The notes under the pieces are model-generated. The model was not told the DNA's origin. It did no database searches and saw nothing but the letters and a program-made list of their open reading frames with translations. Shown here piece after piece: positions 1 through 9,097 of a DNA stretch of 39,196 nt. This DNA is from Flavobacteriales bacterium. Its GTDB lineage: Bacteria; Bacteroidota; Bacteroidia; Flavobacteriales_D; Sanyastnellaceae. Location of the stretch: NCBI GenBank assembly GCA_022428285.1, contig JAKMCX010000180.1, positions 1 through 39,196 of the forward strand, read 5' to 3'. Positions within the stretch are counted from its first letter, which is position 1, and the number at the start of each line of letters is the position of its first letter. The position numbers were made by a program, and so were the translations under genes.

Positions 1-743
1 GCACAGGGGTAGGTGATGCCGCCGATGACCAAGGCCATTTCGCTGATCACGGGTATGGCATACCAGCGGAGACCGATTGCATCGATTCCAGTGTGCTCAG
101 GGTGGGTGATGTCGACTTCTGGAAATTGTTCAGGGTGGGCCGCAAAGTGATCCAGAGGCGAGGTCTCCTGGTCATCAATCCAGATGGACCAAGGAAGGGG
201 CGTATGTGCACCCCGTTGGGCTGGGTTCCATCCCTGTGACAACATGCGCTCGGTAAACTCCGTGGAATGCGGGTCACCGATCACGGTTCCGTCGTCCTGT
301 TTGAACCCGGCGTACCGCAACAATTGGTGGTTTCCAACGCGGACAGGGTCAGGCTTGTGAGGCTCTCCCGGCATGCGGGGAGGAAATACGGTGATGACAC
401 TCTCCAAATCGCCGCCTTTCCAAGCTGTACCCAAGTGGTTTTGAAGGGCATCTGCGACACCTGCGCGGGTGCGGATGTTCCTGCAATCCTGGATTTTCAG
501 GGTGCGCCACATGTGCCTTCCGATACAGCGGTTGCTGCTGCGCCATGCCCATTGCACACCAAATCTGAGCTCTTCATCGGTGTGGGTATACGTTCCCGTT
601 TCCTCGATTTCTTTCGCGATGAGGTCGAGGCGAGTAGAAACATCTGAAGCCTCCATTTTGAAGCGTGCGTCGGTGGCCATATCGGCGAGAAAGGCTCCAG
701 CTTGAGAAAGCAGGGTACTATGGGCTGAGTGGAACGACTTCAT
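1..743 (-). CDS. nos: Nitric oxide synthase oxygenase (bacterial NOS), C-terminal part truncated by window edge
   Basis: Reverse translation from ATG at 743 stays open to the window edge: MKSFHSAHSTLLSQAGAFLADMATDARFKMEASDVSTRLDLIAKEIEETGTYTHTDEELRFGVQWAWRSSNRCIGRHMWRTLKIQDCRN...NHQLLRYAGFKQDDGTVIGDPHSTEFTERMLSQGW...LRWYAIPVISEMALVIGGITYPCA. Contains the NOS haem-thiolate signature AWRxSxRCIGR, plus GDPxxxEFT and IGGIxYPxAP-like motifs. Not in the ORF track because it is open at the edge. Confidence 0.93.
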   Translation of the reverse strand, partial: MKSFHSAHSTLLSQAGAFLADMATDARFKMEASDVSTRLDLIAKEIEETGTYTHTDEELRFGVQWAWRSSNRCIGRHMWRTLKIQDCRNIRTRAGVADALQNHLGTAWKGGDLESVITVFPPRMPGEPHKPDPVRVGNHQLLRYAGFKQDDGTVIGDPHSTEFTERMLSQGWNPAQRGAHTPLPWSIWIDDQETSPLDHFAAHPEQFPEVDITHPEHTGIDAIGLRWYAIPVISEMALVIGGITYPC

Positions 744-923
744 GAGACAAGCATTTAACGGCAGAAACAAATCTAGGTTCACCCAAGGTGGACAAGACGG
801 AATGTCCAAGCATGACCCCCATCATCTGGGGGCATGACTTTTGTCAGCGGCCAATAATATTTCTTGGGAATAATCCATACCCCGGCCTTTTCATCATTGA
901 TATCTGGGTTCGATGTTTGTACC

Positions 924-1565
924 ATGATGAACCGTTACCTGTCTTTAGAGGGCGCCATCGGTGCCGAACTCCAAACTTCCCTCACACCCGCAGATGCCAT
1001 CGCGCTCCTGAAGGACGGTGTGAGAAGGTCCACTACAGGAGAAACCAGCCAACGCAACAGGGCGGCTTTGCTCACCGATGCGGCAGGAGGTCAGTATCCC
1101 TATGCAGCGGTGCTTTCTTGCATCGACAGCCGTGCACCCGTAGAGCAGATTTTCGATGCCGCATCTGGGGACCTGTTCGTGGCCCGTGTTGCAGGCAATG
1201 TGGCCTCACCAGATTTGACAGCCAGCTTGGAATACGCCACCAAGTATGCCGGCAGCAAGGCCATCCTCGTCTTGGGGCACACCCGCTGCGGTGCTGTGAA
1301 AGGCGCTTGGGCTGGTCTTGAGGATGGGCACCTGACAGGACTGCTTGGTCGCATTCAGCCCGCTGTGGACGCCACCAAGGCAGAAGTAGGAGCTGCGGAT
1401 TCAGCCGAGAACCTCGACCGCTGTTCCCAGGTCAACGTGCGCAAAACCATGGCCGCCTTGCGCAGCGAAAGCAGCATTCTCGCTGGGTTGGAAGACGAAG
1501 GCAAAATCGCCATTGTTGGCGGTGTCTACGACGTAGCTACGGGCGAAGTGGAATGGCTCGACTGA
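924..1565 (+). CDS. Beta-class carbonic anhydrase
   Basis: ORF with AVLSCIDSRAPVEQIFDAASGDLFVARVAGN and LGHTRCGAVKGA zinc-ligand motifs (C...D.R / H..C). Start placed at ATG 924, in frame with the longer ORF from 864. Confidence 0.92.
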   Translation: MMNRYLSLEGAIGAELQTSLTPADAIALLKDGVRRSTTGETSQRNRAALLTDAAGGQYPYAAVLSCIDSRAPVEQIFDAASGDLFVARVAGNVASPDLTASLEYATKYAGSKAILVLGHTRCGAVKGAWAGLEDGHLTGLLGRIQPAVDATKAEVGAADSAENLDRCSQVNVRKTMAALRSESSILAGLEDEGKIAIVGGVYDVATGEVEWLD

Positions 1566-1612
1566 ACCAGCCAGCATTCCATTAAGAAAGGAATGGGGCC
1601 TCGAGGCTTCGG

Positions 1613-3031
1613 TTAGCGGGCAAGTTTGACCCTGCCGGCGCCGGCTTTGTCGGCGATGCTCAAGACGTGAATGCCTCTGGCGGCGAAGGGTACGGTCCCG
1701 TCTGAACTGTATCCGGAGGAGACCCACCTTCCACTGAGGTCGAAGATGGTCCATTCAAATCCCGCCCGGTGCAACACGCGCCAACCTTCTGGAAGAACAG
1801 CAATCTCGAGGGGCTCAGCTTCTGCATGAGAAGGCAGATTCATCCCTGTGGATATGGTGCCTTTTCGGTAGTGGACGGTTCCCTCAGATGGGCGTTGGTA
1901 GACGAGGTGAACGGTGTTTTCATGGATCCGCACAACAGGGCGGCGGCTGTGTCCAGAGAGGTCTTCGGTCACCTCAATAGCAGCAGAAACCCATTCGTTG
2001 GGCGCTGAAGTTGCATTGCTCCCTACAGCCACGACGATGCCATAACCTCCGAGGTTTCTCTCCCAAGCGGCAACACTGTATTGCCCGTCGGCATCTACAG
2101 AAGGATTGTTTTCGAGGTGGGTGGTTCCGGGCTGTATCCGGTCTGACCCCATCAGGGACCATTCCTCTAAATCAACGGTTGACCAATAGACCCTGCTGCC
2201 TCCTTCGCCGGCAGACATGAACACCACCATGAGCGTGCCATCTGCCAAAATGCAGGTCTCCGCTTCAGATGCAGGGCAAGCGTTGATGTTCCAATCTGTG
2301 GGGTCGATGTCCAGGGCTTCGGTCCAGTTTCCAAGCCCATCGGTTCTGACCATCCAGAAATCGCGGATGTTGTCATTGTTGTTGCGCACGATATCGTAGT
2401 TCCGGCCGCCGTGACTGAAAGGCATGGACGCGCAGCACTCGCAGACCGCTTCACCCTCCATGGCTTGCCCCGCATCCACAGGTGCAGAGAAGGTCCCACT
2501 CGCTGCTTCCCAAAAGAGGGCCCCTTCCAATACAGGAGCAGGCCCCCATTTCACGGTGACCCAAGGCTGCTGGTCGCCATCAAATGCGGGAACAGGCATG
2601 AAATGGTCCACCGTGGCTTCGGGTGCTACAGGAATTGGACTGTCCCATGAAGTGCCGCCGTCTTCGGAGAGCACCAGCCTGCCGCCATTGGCCCATTGTC
2701 CTGACAATTGATACGACACGGCGATGCGGTCACCCGAAACCGCCATTCGCGGTCCTTCGGCGTCATTGATGAACAGTCCTGCCTCGCTGGTGACGGCCAC
2801 GGGTCCATCAAATCCAGAACCATTCCATCGGGTGCAATAAAGGCCGCCATTGGCTCCGCTCTTTCCATGGAGGATCACGGGCGCCCCGCCGTTGTCAAGC
2901 ACCATGCGGAGGTTGGTATAGCCGAAATCTGAAGGGGCAATCGCTACTGGATCTTCCCAACTGATGGAGGTTTGAGACAAGAGCGGACTGGACAAGAAAA
3001 GGGCCAAAGCAACCAGAATAGCATTGCGCAT
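1613..3031 (-). CDS. Secreted sialidase/beta-propeller-like protein with T9SS-like C-terminal sorting domain
   Basis: Signal peptide MRNAILVALALFLSSPLLSQ; repeated propeller-like SEDGGTSWDSPI (Asp-box-like) segment; C-terminus EWTIFDLSGRWVSSGYSSDGTVPFAARGIHVLSI..GRVKLAR resembles T9SS type A domains. Confidence 0.7.
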   Translation of the reverse strand: MRNAILVALALFLSSPLLSQTSISWEDPVAIAPSDFGYTNLRMVLDNGGAPVILHGKSGANGGLYCTRWNGSGFDGPVAVTSEAGLFINDAEGPRMAVSGDRIAVSYQLSGQWANGGRLVLSEDGGTSWDSPIPVAPEATVDHFMPVPAFDGDQQPWVTVKWGPAPVLEGALFWEAASGTFSAPVDAGQAMEGEAVCECCASMPFSHGGRNYDIVRNNNDNIRDFWMVRTDGLGNWTEALDIDPTDWNINACPASEAETCILADGTLMVVFMSAGEGGSRVYWSTVDLEEWSLMGSDRIQPGTTHLENNPSVDADGQYSVAAWERNLGGYGIVVAVGSNATSAPNEWVSAAIEVTEDLSGHSRRPVVRIHENTVHLVYQRPSEGTVHYRKGTISTGMNLPSHAEAEPLEIAVLPEGWRVLHRAGFEWTIFDLSGRWVSSGYSSDGTVPFAARGIHVLSIADKAGAGRVKLAR

Positions 3032-3084
3032 GAGGGGAAGTTAATGCGGCATTCCATTTTCTGGCTTTCGCTAAATTCACTCCC

Positions 3085-4017
3085 ATGAAAGATTTACATC
3101 TCCTTCGTCAGGTCGCATATGCCGCCACATTTTTGATGTTGTGCGGAGCTGCGCAAGCTCAGGTTTTGACCTGTGCAGAAATCCAGGGTGGGTCGGACGT
3201 GAGTCCCTACGAAGGACAGGAGGTGACTGTCACAGGGAAGGTGACGGTCTTTTTCGGTGACATCTGGTACTTACAAGATGACTACGGCCCCTGGAATGGC
3301 CTCATGTGTGTCGGCCCCGATGTGTTGATCGACGCCAACCCACCTTGGTGGAATGCGCCCCGTCAGCCGGAGGTAGGGGATGTGCTGCAGTTGACAGGCA
3401 CCATTTATGAAACAGATGGCAACACTCAGATGATGGACATCACCGAGTTTGTGTTCAATGACTTTTGGAATGCCACCGCTGCGGGAGTGGGGGTGACTGT
3501 TGCTGAGATGATGGACGAAAGTTTAGAAGGGACCCGCGCCAGGTTGGATCCTGTGACCGTGATGACCGCTCCGGAAGATGGCGTGTGGACGGTGTCTGAT
3601 GCTACCGGAACCTTGAAGGTCTATGGTGTCGATACCGACGATCCAGGCCTCAATGAGGATGCTGATGGCCCAACCCCTGGCGATGTCTACCGCATTTACG
3701 GTGCTGTGCGCCAAATTGGAGAGGAGTACGTCTTGGACCTGAGCGACATCGACACGTTGTCTCTCGCCGTGGGGGTTGGCGAAAGAAAAGGGCTGGAAGT
3801 GCTGCTGATGCCCAATCCTGCGCGCGATGCAGTGCGCATTTCAGGACTGGATCAGCCTGGGGTGTGGGATGTTTATGATGCCATGGGCCGAACAGTGCGC
3901 ACAGGCCAGACTTCAGGTGCTTTTACGCTGTCCTTGGAAGGCCTGTTGCCAGGCAGGTACACCGTACAACTCAGTGTTGACGGCGAATCCATTCGCAAGC
4001 CGCTGGTGGTGCACTGA
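3085..4017 (+). CDS. Secreted OB-fold-like protein with T9SS type A sorting domain
   Basis: Signal peptide; YEGQEVTVTGKVTVFFGDIWYLQDDYGPWNGLMC resembles OB-fold domains of secreted bacterial proteins; C-terminal LMPNPARDAVRISGL...YDAMGRTVRTGQTSG...LLPGRYTVQLSVDGESIRKPLVVH is a typical T9SS sorting domain. Confidence 0.72.
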   Translation: MKDLHLLRQVAYAATFLMLCGAAQAQVLTCAEIQGGSDVSPYEGQEVTVTGKVTVFFGDIWYLQDDYGPWNGLMCVGPDVLIDANPPWWNAPRQPEVGDVLQLTGTIYETDGNTQMMDITEFVFNDFWNATAAGVGVTVAEMMDESLEGTRARLDPVTVMTAPEDGVWTVSDATGTLKVYGVDTDDPGLNEDADGPTPGDVYRIYGAVRQIGEEYVLDLSDIDTLSLAVGVGERKGLEVLLMPNPARDAVRISGLDQPGVWDVYDAMGRTVRTGQTSGAFTLSLEGLLPGRYTVQLSVDGESIRKPLVVH

Positions 4018-4040
4018 TACAGCAGCCCTGCTGACCCCAT

Positions 4041-4062
4041 ATAGAGGGAGTCAGTCCTCTAT
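4041..4062. terminator. Candidate bidirectional hairpin between convergent genes
   Basis: ATAGAGG (4041-4047) pairs with CCTCTAT (4056-4062) between and slightly into the ends of the convergent CDSs; no strong U-tract. Confidence 0.35.
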
Positions 4063-6414
4063 GGATTCGATGTAATCCTGGTTTTCCCGAACGCGCTGCA
4101 TGGGGTTGGCAGCATCGCGGCCATAACTCCGGGTAGCGTCATTGTAGAGGTCGATGCGCTGCGGACGCACATTGCGCGGCCAGGCATTGTTGGACAAGTC
4201 CGTGTCGGCGGTTTCCAAGTAGGGGTCGAGGGTGATGGACACCGCCTCTTGCGGGGTCACAAACACCTTGGTGACTTCCTTGCTGCCTTTGCGCCAAATC
4301 TCCACGGGAACGCGGCGAACATCGGTGGTTCCATCTTCATAGGTGAATCCCACAATAACCGGCATCACGAGCCCTCCGAGGTTTTCGAAGGTCAATTGGT
4401 AAAAGTGCTTCCCTGAAGACAGCATTTTGAGTTCTTCCTCATCCAATTGGGCCACATAGTCCTTGTATTCCTCGCGCTCAATTTCCATCACAGCATAAGG
4501 ATCTACGGTGGTGTAGTGGTCGTTGAGTTCGGGGCGCGCCTCAAGCCTGCTCTCCGCGATGTAAGTCTCATCCCGCGTCAAAGAGATGTCCTCGGGTTGG
4601 GCGTCTTGTTCGGCCTTGGCGAGTGCTTTTTCTACGTCGGGGTCTCCTGAAGAGATCTGATACCACTGGATGTCTTTGAGTGAAAGGTCCACATGGTCGT
4701 TGGTGTAGAACCATCCGCGCCAGAACCAATCCAAGTCTACGCTGGAGGCATCTTCCATCGTACGGAAAAGGTCGGCAGGTGTGGGGCGCTTGAAAGCCCA
4801 TCGGCGTCCATACTCTTTGAAGGCGTAATCGAACAGTTCGCGGCCCATGACGGTTTCGCGCAGAATGTTGAGGGCCGTGGCGGGCTTCCCGTAGGCATTG
4901 GGGCCAAACTGGAAGATGCTTTCAGAGTTGGTCATGATGGGAGAAATCCGCTTGGGATCACCCCCCATGTAATTGGTGATTTTTCGCGCTGGACCGCGGC
5001 GGGTAGGGTAGTTCCGGTCGAATTCCTTTTCCGCGAGGTATTGCACAAAGGTGTTCAGGCCCTCGTCCATCCATGTCCATTGGCGCTCATCCGAATTGAT
5101 GATCATGGGGTAGAAGTTGTGTCCCACCTCGTGTATGATGACAGAGACCATGCCGTGCTTGGTTCGGGCACTGTATGTGCCGTCGGGTTCGGGCCGACCA
5201 CCATTGAAGCAGATCATCGGATACTCCATGCCGATCCACTTGGTGTGGACGCTGATGGCCACCGGGTACGGGTACTCACAAGCGAATTCAGAATAGGTGA
5301 GGAGGGTCTGGGCTACGGCCTCAGTGCTGTATTGCTCCCACAATGGGTTGCCCTCTTTGGGGTAGTAGCTCATGGCGAGCGGGGTGCTGTTCTCCAGAGG
5401 GACGGCCATGGCATCCCAAATGAACTTTCGGCTAGAAGCAAAGGCGAAGTCACGCACATTATCGGCCTTGTAGCGCCATGTCTTGAGGCCCTTTTCCTTG
5501 GTCTTCTCGTTTTCTCGTGCCTCGTCCTCCGTGACAATCAAAACAGGACGGTCTGATGTTTTGGCCTCGTCGAAACGCGCACGTTGTGTGGCCGTCAATA
5601 CTTCCTTGGGGTTTTGAAGCACACCCGTTGATCCCACAATGTGATCGCTGGGTACCGTGATGCTCACGTCGTAATCTCCAAACTCAAGGGTAAACTCTCC
5701 ACCTCCCAAGAACTGCTTGTTTTGCCATCCCATCCGGTCATAGTAGGCGCAAAGCCTTGGAAAGAACTGTGCGATGGTGTAGAGGTAGTTGTCTTCTTCT
5801 TCGAAGTATTCGTAGCCGCTGCGGCCTCCAATGGCAAGGCGGTCATTGATGTTGTACCACCAGTCCACTTGAAAGGTGAACTTCCCACCGGGTGCCAATG
5901 GCTTCGGCAGGTCCACGCGCATCATGGTTTGGTTGATGGTGTGGGCGAGTTCTCGTCCTGATCCATCCTTCACGGCTTCGATTTTGAAGCCTCCGTCAAA
6001 GTCGGGCTCGAGACCCGACACCCGATCAAAGGTCATGCGGTCTTCCATAAAGCCCTCCTTGATCATGTGGCTGTCGCTGTCCAGGTCGCGCATGTTCTGG
6101 TCCAATTGAAGCCAGAGGTAACGCAGCTCATCCGGTGAGTTGTTGATGTAGGTGATGGTCTCTTTTCCATCGATGCGTTGCGTGGCATCGTCAAGGCGGA
6201 TGTCCATCACATAGTCCACTTGTTGCTGCCAATAGGCATGACCAGGAGCTCCGCTCGCCGTTCTCACCGTGTTGGGCGTAGGCAAAACGTCGTAAAGCTG
6301 ACGGAATGGATTGTCGTTCGTGTTGCCCTCCAATTGAGCCTGGCTCTGCAATGCACAAAGGAGCATCAGAGACAGTGCAGCAGCGAATCGGAAGCAGGAC
6401 TGAAGTGTGGTCAT
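4051..6414 (-). CDS. M1 family (gluzincin) metallopeptidase, secreted
   Basis: HEVGHNFYPMIINSDERQWTWMDEGLNTFVQY matches HExxH-(18)-E; GMEYPMICFNGG exopeptidase-like motif; signal peptide MTTLQSCFRFAAALSLMLLCALQSQAQ gives a start at 6414 rather than 6582. Confidence 0.92.
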   Translation of the reverse strand: MTTLQSCFRFAAALSLMLLCALQSQAQLEGNTNDNPFRQLYDVLPTPNTVRTASGAPGHAYWQQQVDYVMDIRLDDATQRIDGKETITYINNSPDELRYLWLQLDQNMRDLDSDSHMIKEGFMEDRMTFDRVSGLEPDFDGGFKIEAVKDGSGRELAHTINQTMMRVDLPKPLAPGGKFTFQVDWWYNINDRLAIGGRSGYEYFEEEDNYLYTIAQFFPRLCAYYDRMGWQNKQFLGGGEFTLEFGDYDVSITVPSDHIVGSTGVLQNPKEVLTATQRARFDEAKTSDRPVLIVTEDEARENEKTKEKGLKTWRYKADNVRDFAFASSRKFIWDAMAVPLENSTPLAMSYYPKEGNPLWEQYSTEAVAQTLLTYSEFACEYPYPVAISVHTKWIGMEYPMICFNGGRPEPDGTYSARTKHGMVSVIIHEVGHNFYPMIINSDERQWTWMDEGLNTFVQYLAEKEFDRNYPTRRGPARKITNYMGGDPKRISPIMTNSESIFQFGPNAYGKPATALNILRETVMGRELFDYAFKEYGRRWAFKRPTPADLFRTMEDASSVDLDWFWRGWFYTNDHVDLSLKDIQWYQISSGDPDVEKALAKAEQDAQPEDISLTRDETYIAESRLEARPELNDHYTTVDPYAVMEIEREEYKDYVAQLDEEELKMLSSGKHFYQLTFENLGGLVMPVIVGFTYEDGTTDVRRVPVEIWRKGSKEVTKVFVTPQEAVSITLDPYLETADTDLSNNAWPRNVRPQRIDLYNDATRSYGRDAANPMQRVRENQDYIESIED

Positions 6415-6491
6415 CGGTTCGTCTCGGTTGGGGCAAAACATGCCTTGGGAACTGCCCAATTTACGAATGGACGCTGATGTAATTTGCCACC

Positions 6492-7022
6492 ATGATTGGA
6501 TGCAGTTTGAATGCCGTTTGGATGCCACTTTTTTTCTGGCTGAATGGCGCGGTTTCAGGACCTGAAATGGGGAGTGCTTCATGTGAACACCCTGACCACG
6601 GAGCGCCTTTTGTTGAGCAGTTGTCCGGGCAATGGGTCATCTCCTCCAAAAAAGGCGAGGAGCGGCGATTGCGGATGTATGAGGATGGCCGATTCGCATT
6701 TAAATCTGATGCTGAATGGACGGCGGGGAGTTATGTCATTCTCCGTTCAGATGAGCGGCAAAAAGGGGTTTTGCGTATGGAGTATTACCTCGATGGAAAC
6801 CTGCATCTGCAAGAAGTGAGGTGCGAAATCTACTTTGCAGAGCATGCGCGCGACAGCGATGGAGATGCAGAGCACAACCACAGCCATTCAGAGGAACACG
6901 GCGGTGGGCATGAAACGGCAGAGGCAGAAGAGGGGCACCACCACGAATACCTGCGGGTAGAAGTGTTGCCCGCTGCAGAGCAACGGCTCAACATGGCTGG
7001 GGACTACCTCCACCAGCATTAA
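6492..7022 (+). CDS. Small secreted protein with His-rich loop (hypothetical)
   Basis: ORF with N-terminal hydrophobic segment and EHNHSHSEEHGGGHETAEAEEGHHHEY His/acid-rich stretch. Confidence 0.65.
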   Translation: MIGCSLNAVWMPLFFWLNGAVSGPEMGSASCEHPDHGAPFVEQLSGQWVISSKKGEERRLRMYEDGRFAFKSDAEWTAGSYVILRSDERQKGVLRMEYYLDGNLHLQEVRCEIYFAEHARDSDGDAEHNHSHSEEHGGGHETAEAEEGHHHEYLRVEVLPAAEQRLNMAGDYLHQH

Positions 7023-7119
7023 GAGTCTTCAGGGGGCCTTCAACGGCACGGGCCATTGTGGCTTCGCCTGGGCCTTCATCGAAATCATCAAGGGGCAACC
7101 GGCCCCACATCGCCTTGCT

Positions 7120-9030
7120 TTATTGCTGCACGACCACGCGGCTGTGAAGGCCGAATGTGGGAAGACTTAGGATGTACACCCCGTGAGGCGCGTTCCAAGC
7201 ATTCCATGAAGACAATGCCCCACTTTGAAGGGTCCTGCCAGCAGCATCCAACAGCGACCATGGCTGTCCAATGCATGCGGCACACTGGATATTAAACCCA
7301 GAATGAGTGGGCACCACAGTAACGTCAGAGCCATCCAGACTTCCTATCGAGAGCACAGATTCAGCAGCGAATGGGGACGACCCGTTCAACACTTCATACA
7401 TGTCGCAAAGTCCGTCGCCATCTGTATCGAGAACAGCTGGAGAACAGGGGTCTTCTGGATCGTGACCGAGCAGAATTTCTTCCATGTCACACCACCCGTC
7501 GCCGTCGGAGTCAGTTGCAATGGGCATACATGGATCTGAATCTGACCAGCCGGATGCCAACTCCATGCCTCCGCACCAACCGTCACCGTCCAAGTCACTG
7601 TCATTGGGGATACAGGCATTGTCCGCATCCCATGCTTCAATGCCTTCAAGCTGGTCGCAGAAACCGTCACCATCGCTGTCTTCGGAGTAAGGAGAACAGG
7701 GATCTATGATGGACGAACCGATGACAATTTCCAACTGGTCACAAAGTCCATCTCCGTCGGTGTCGGTGCCAAGGGGGTCGCAGGTGCTGTTTGGGTCCGT
7801 TCCATTGGCAAGCTCAGCACTGTTGCAGATGCCATCCATGTCCGAGTCCAAAAAGTCAGGGCTGCAGGCATCGTTCAAGTCGGACCCCATGTCCAACTCT
7901 TCCGAATCGCAGTACCCATCTCCATCGGTATCTGTGGTAGCAGGTGAACATGGATTGTTGGGGTTGGACCCCATGAGCTCTTCCTCTATGTCGCAAAAAC
8001 CGTCATTGTCGGAGTCCAGATAGAACGGATCACAGGGGTTTTGGAGGTCTGTTCCCGAGAGCAATTCCATGGCATCACAAGTGCCGTCGCCATCGGTGTC
8101 CTCAATTCCTTCAGTACCGAGATCACACGGGTTGAAGGGATCCGTGCCAAGTTCGAGTTCCAATGCGTCGCAGGTCCCGTCTCCGTCCGTATCCATGGCG
8201 CCATCTTCACAGATTTCTTGGGCGTTTGAGGAGAGCAAGCAAAAGGACTCAATCATGGACGGCTCTTGCGCCAAGGATTGCAGTGCAAATTGGTTCTCCG
8301 AATCGGTGAGGAACAACCCAAACCAATCCGCCCTTTCCACGACAATTCCGTCACAGTTGATGACCACCATTCCGGCGGGTCTTAAAAAGAAATGCTCGTA
8401 GATGATGTTGTTCGGGGAATCGATCAGGATGTCATCCCATGGAAAGGCAAAATCGTTGTCTGACGCAGGGCCCATGAAATCAATCACGGATTGTGCAGCA
8501 TCATAGCGGTCTTGCACAATACGGTGCTGGTTCCGGTACAGGCCGTCTGGGCCTGGAATGGGAAGGTCAGGACAATTTGACGGGCAATTCTCCAAGTCCA
8601 GAGCATGGGCTTCTCCTACGTAAACGGGGACCCAGTTGAAGTCTTCCAAATGGGCCATTACCCATGCGACGATGTTGTTTGGGGCACTCAACAACCAATC
8701 GTTTTGGAACCTCACACAAGTGGCCGAGCCATTCAGGATAATCGTGGGTTTGCTCGGGTTGATTTGCTGCGAAAGAATGAATTCTTCTCCGAGGAAGGAC
8801 CAAAGGTGAAAGTCTCCAATGGTGTCTCCGATGGCATAGCCACCGCTAAAGTCATTGAGCTCTCCACTGTAGGGGAGGTCATCAATGCTGTCATTGGGAA
8901 GAGGCATGACATCAACTCCAAGCCAATCGAAGTGCTCATTTTGACCCATCGCTGCAGAAGCGAAGACCAAGACGAGCGAAAGAATGCTATAACGTAAAAT
9001 CATAGGGGGCACAAAGAAAACGCAGTTCAC
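7120..9030 (-). CDS. Secreted protein: deiodinase/thioredoxin-fold-like N-terminal domain + TSP3-type calcium-binding repeats + T9SS C-terminal domain
   Basis: KPTIILNGSATCVRFQNDW...WVPVYVGEAHALD...HRIVQDRYDAAQSVI resembles the iodothyronine-deiodinase family (LNFGSATC, VYIEEAH, R..AA). Followed by about ten DTDGDGxCDxxE repeats and a C-terminal ...PWSLLDAAGRTLQSGALSSWNAWNAPHGVYILSL segment. Confidence 0.78.
   Translation of the reverse strand: MNCVFFVPPMILRYSILSLVLVFASAAMGQNEHFDWLGVDVMPLPNDSIDDLPYSGELNDFSGGYAIGDTIGDFHLWSFLGEEFILSQQINPSKPTIILNGSATCVRFQNDWLLSAPNNIVAWVMAHLEDFNWVPVYVGEAHALDLENCPSNCPDLPIPGPDGLYRNQHRIVQDRYDAAQSVIDFMGPASDNDFAFPWDDILIDSPNNIIYEHFFLRPAGMVVINCDGIVVERADWFGLFLTDSENQFALQSLAQEPSMIESFCLLSSNAQEICEDGAMDTDGDGTCDALELELGTDPFNPCDLGTEGIEDTDGDGTCDAMELLSGTDLQNPCDPFYLDSDNDGFCDIEEELMGSNPNNPCSPATTDTDGDGYCDSEELDMGSDLNDACSPDFLDSDMDGICNSAELANGTDPNSTCDPLGTDTDGDGLCDQLEIVIGSSIIDPCSPYSEDSDGDGFCDQLEGIEAWDADNACIPNDSDLDGDGWCGGMELASGWSDSDPCMPIATDSDGDGWCDMEEILLGHDPEDPCSPAVLDTDGDGLCDMYEVLNGSSPFAAESVLSIGSLDGSDVTVVPTHSGFNIQCAACIGQPWSLLDAAGRTLQSGALSSWNAWNAPHGVYILSLPTFGLHSRVVVQQ
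7390..8205 (-). repeat. Tandem TSP3-like DxDGDGxCDxxE coding repeats
   Basis: Repeated DTDGDGTCDALELELGTDPFNPCD-type units in the translation of 7120..9030. Confidence 0.85.
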
Positions 9031-9097
9031 GGAATGTTAGTTGCTTCGACACTAACCTTTTGTCGGTGCTCATGTTCATTGCGCTGTCGCAGACTGC

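Noticed and set aside
1575-1603. CATTCC/GGAATG hairpin and GCCTCGAGGC palindrome between convergent genes
   Set aside because: Could be a weak bidirectional terminator, but the stems are short and there is no U-tract; not enough to call.
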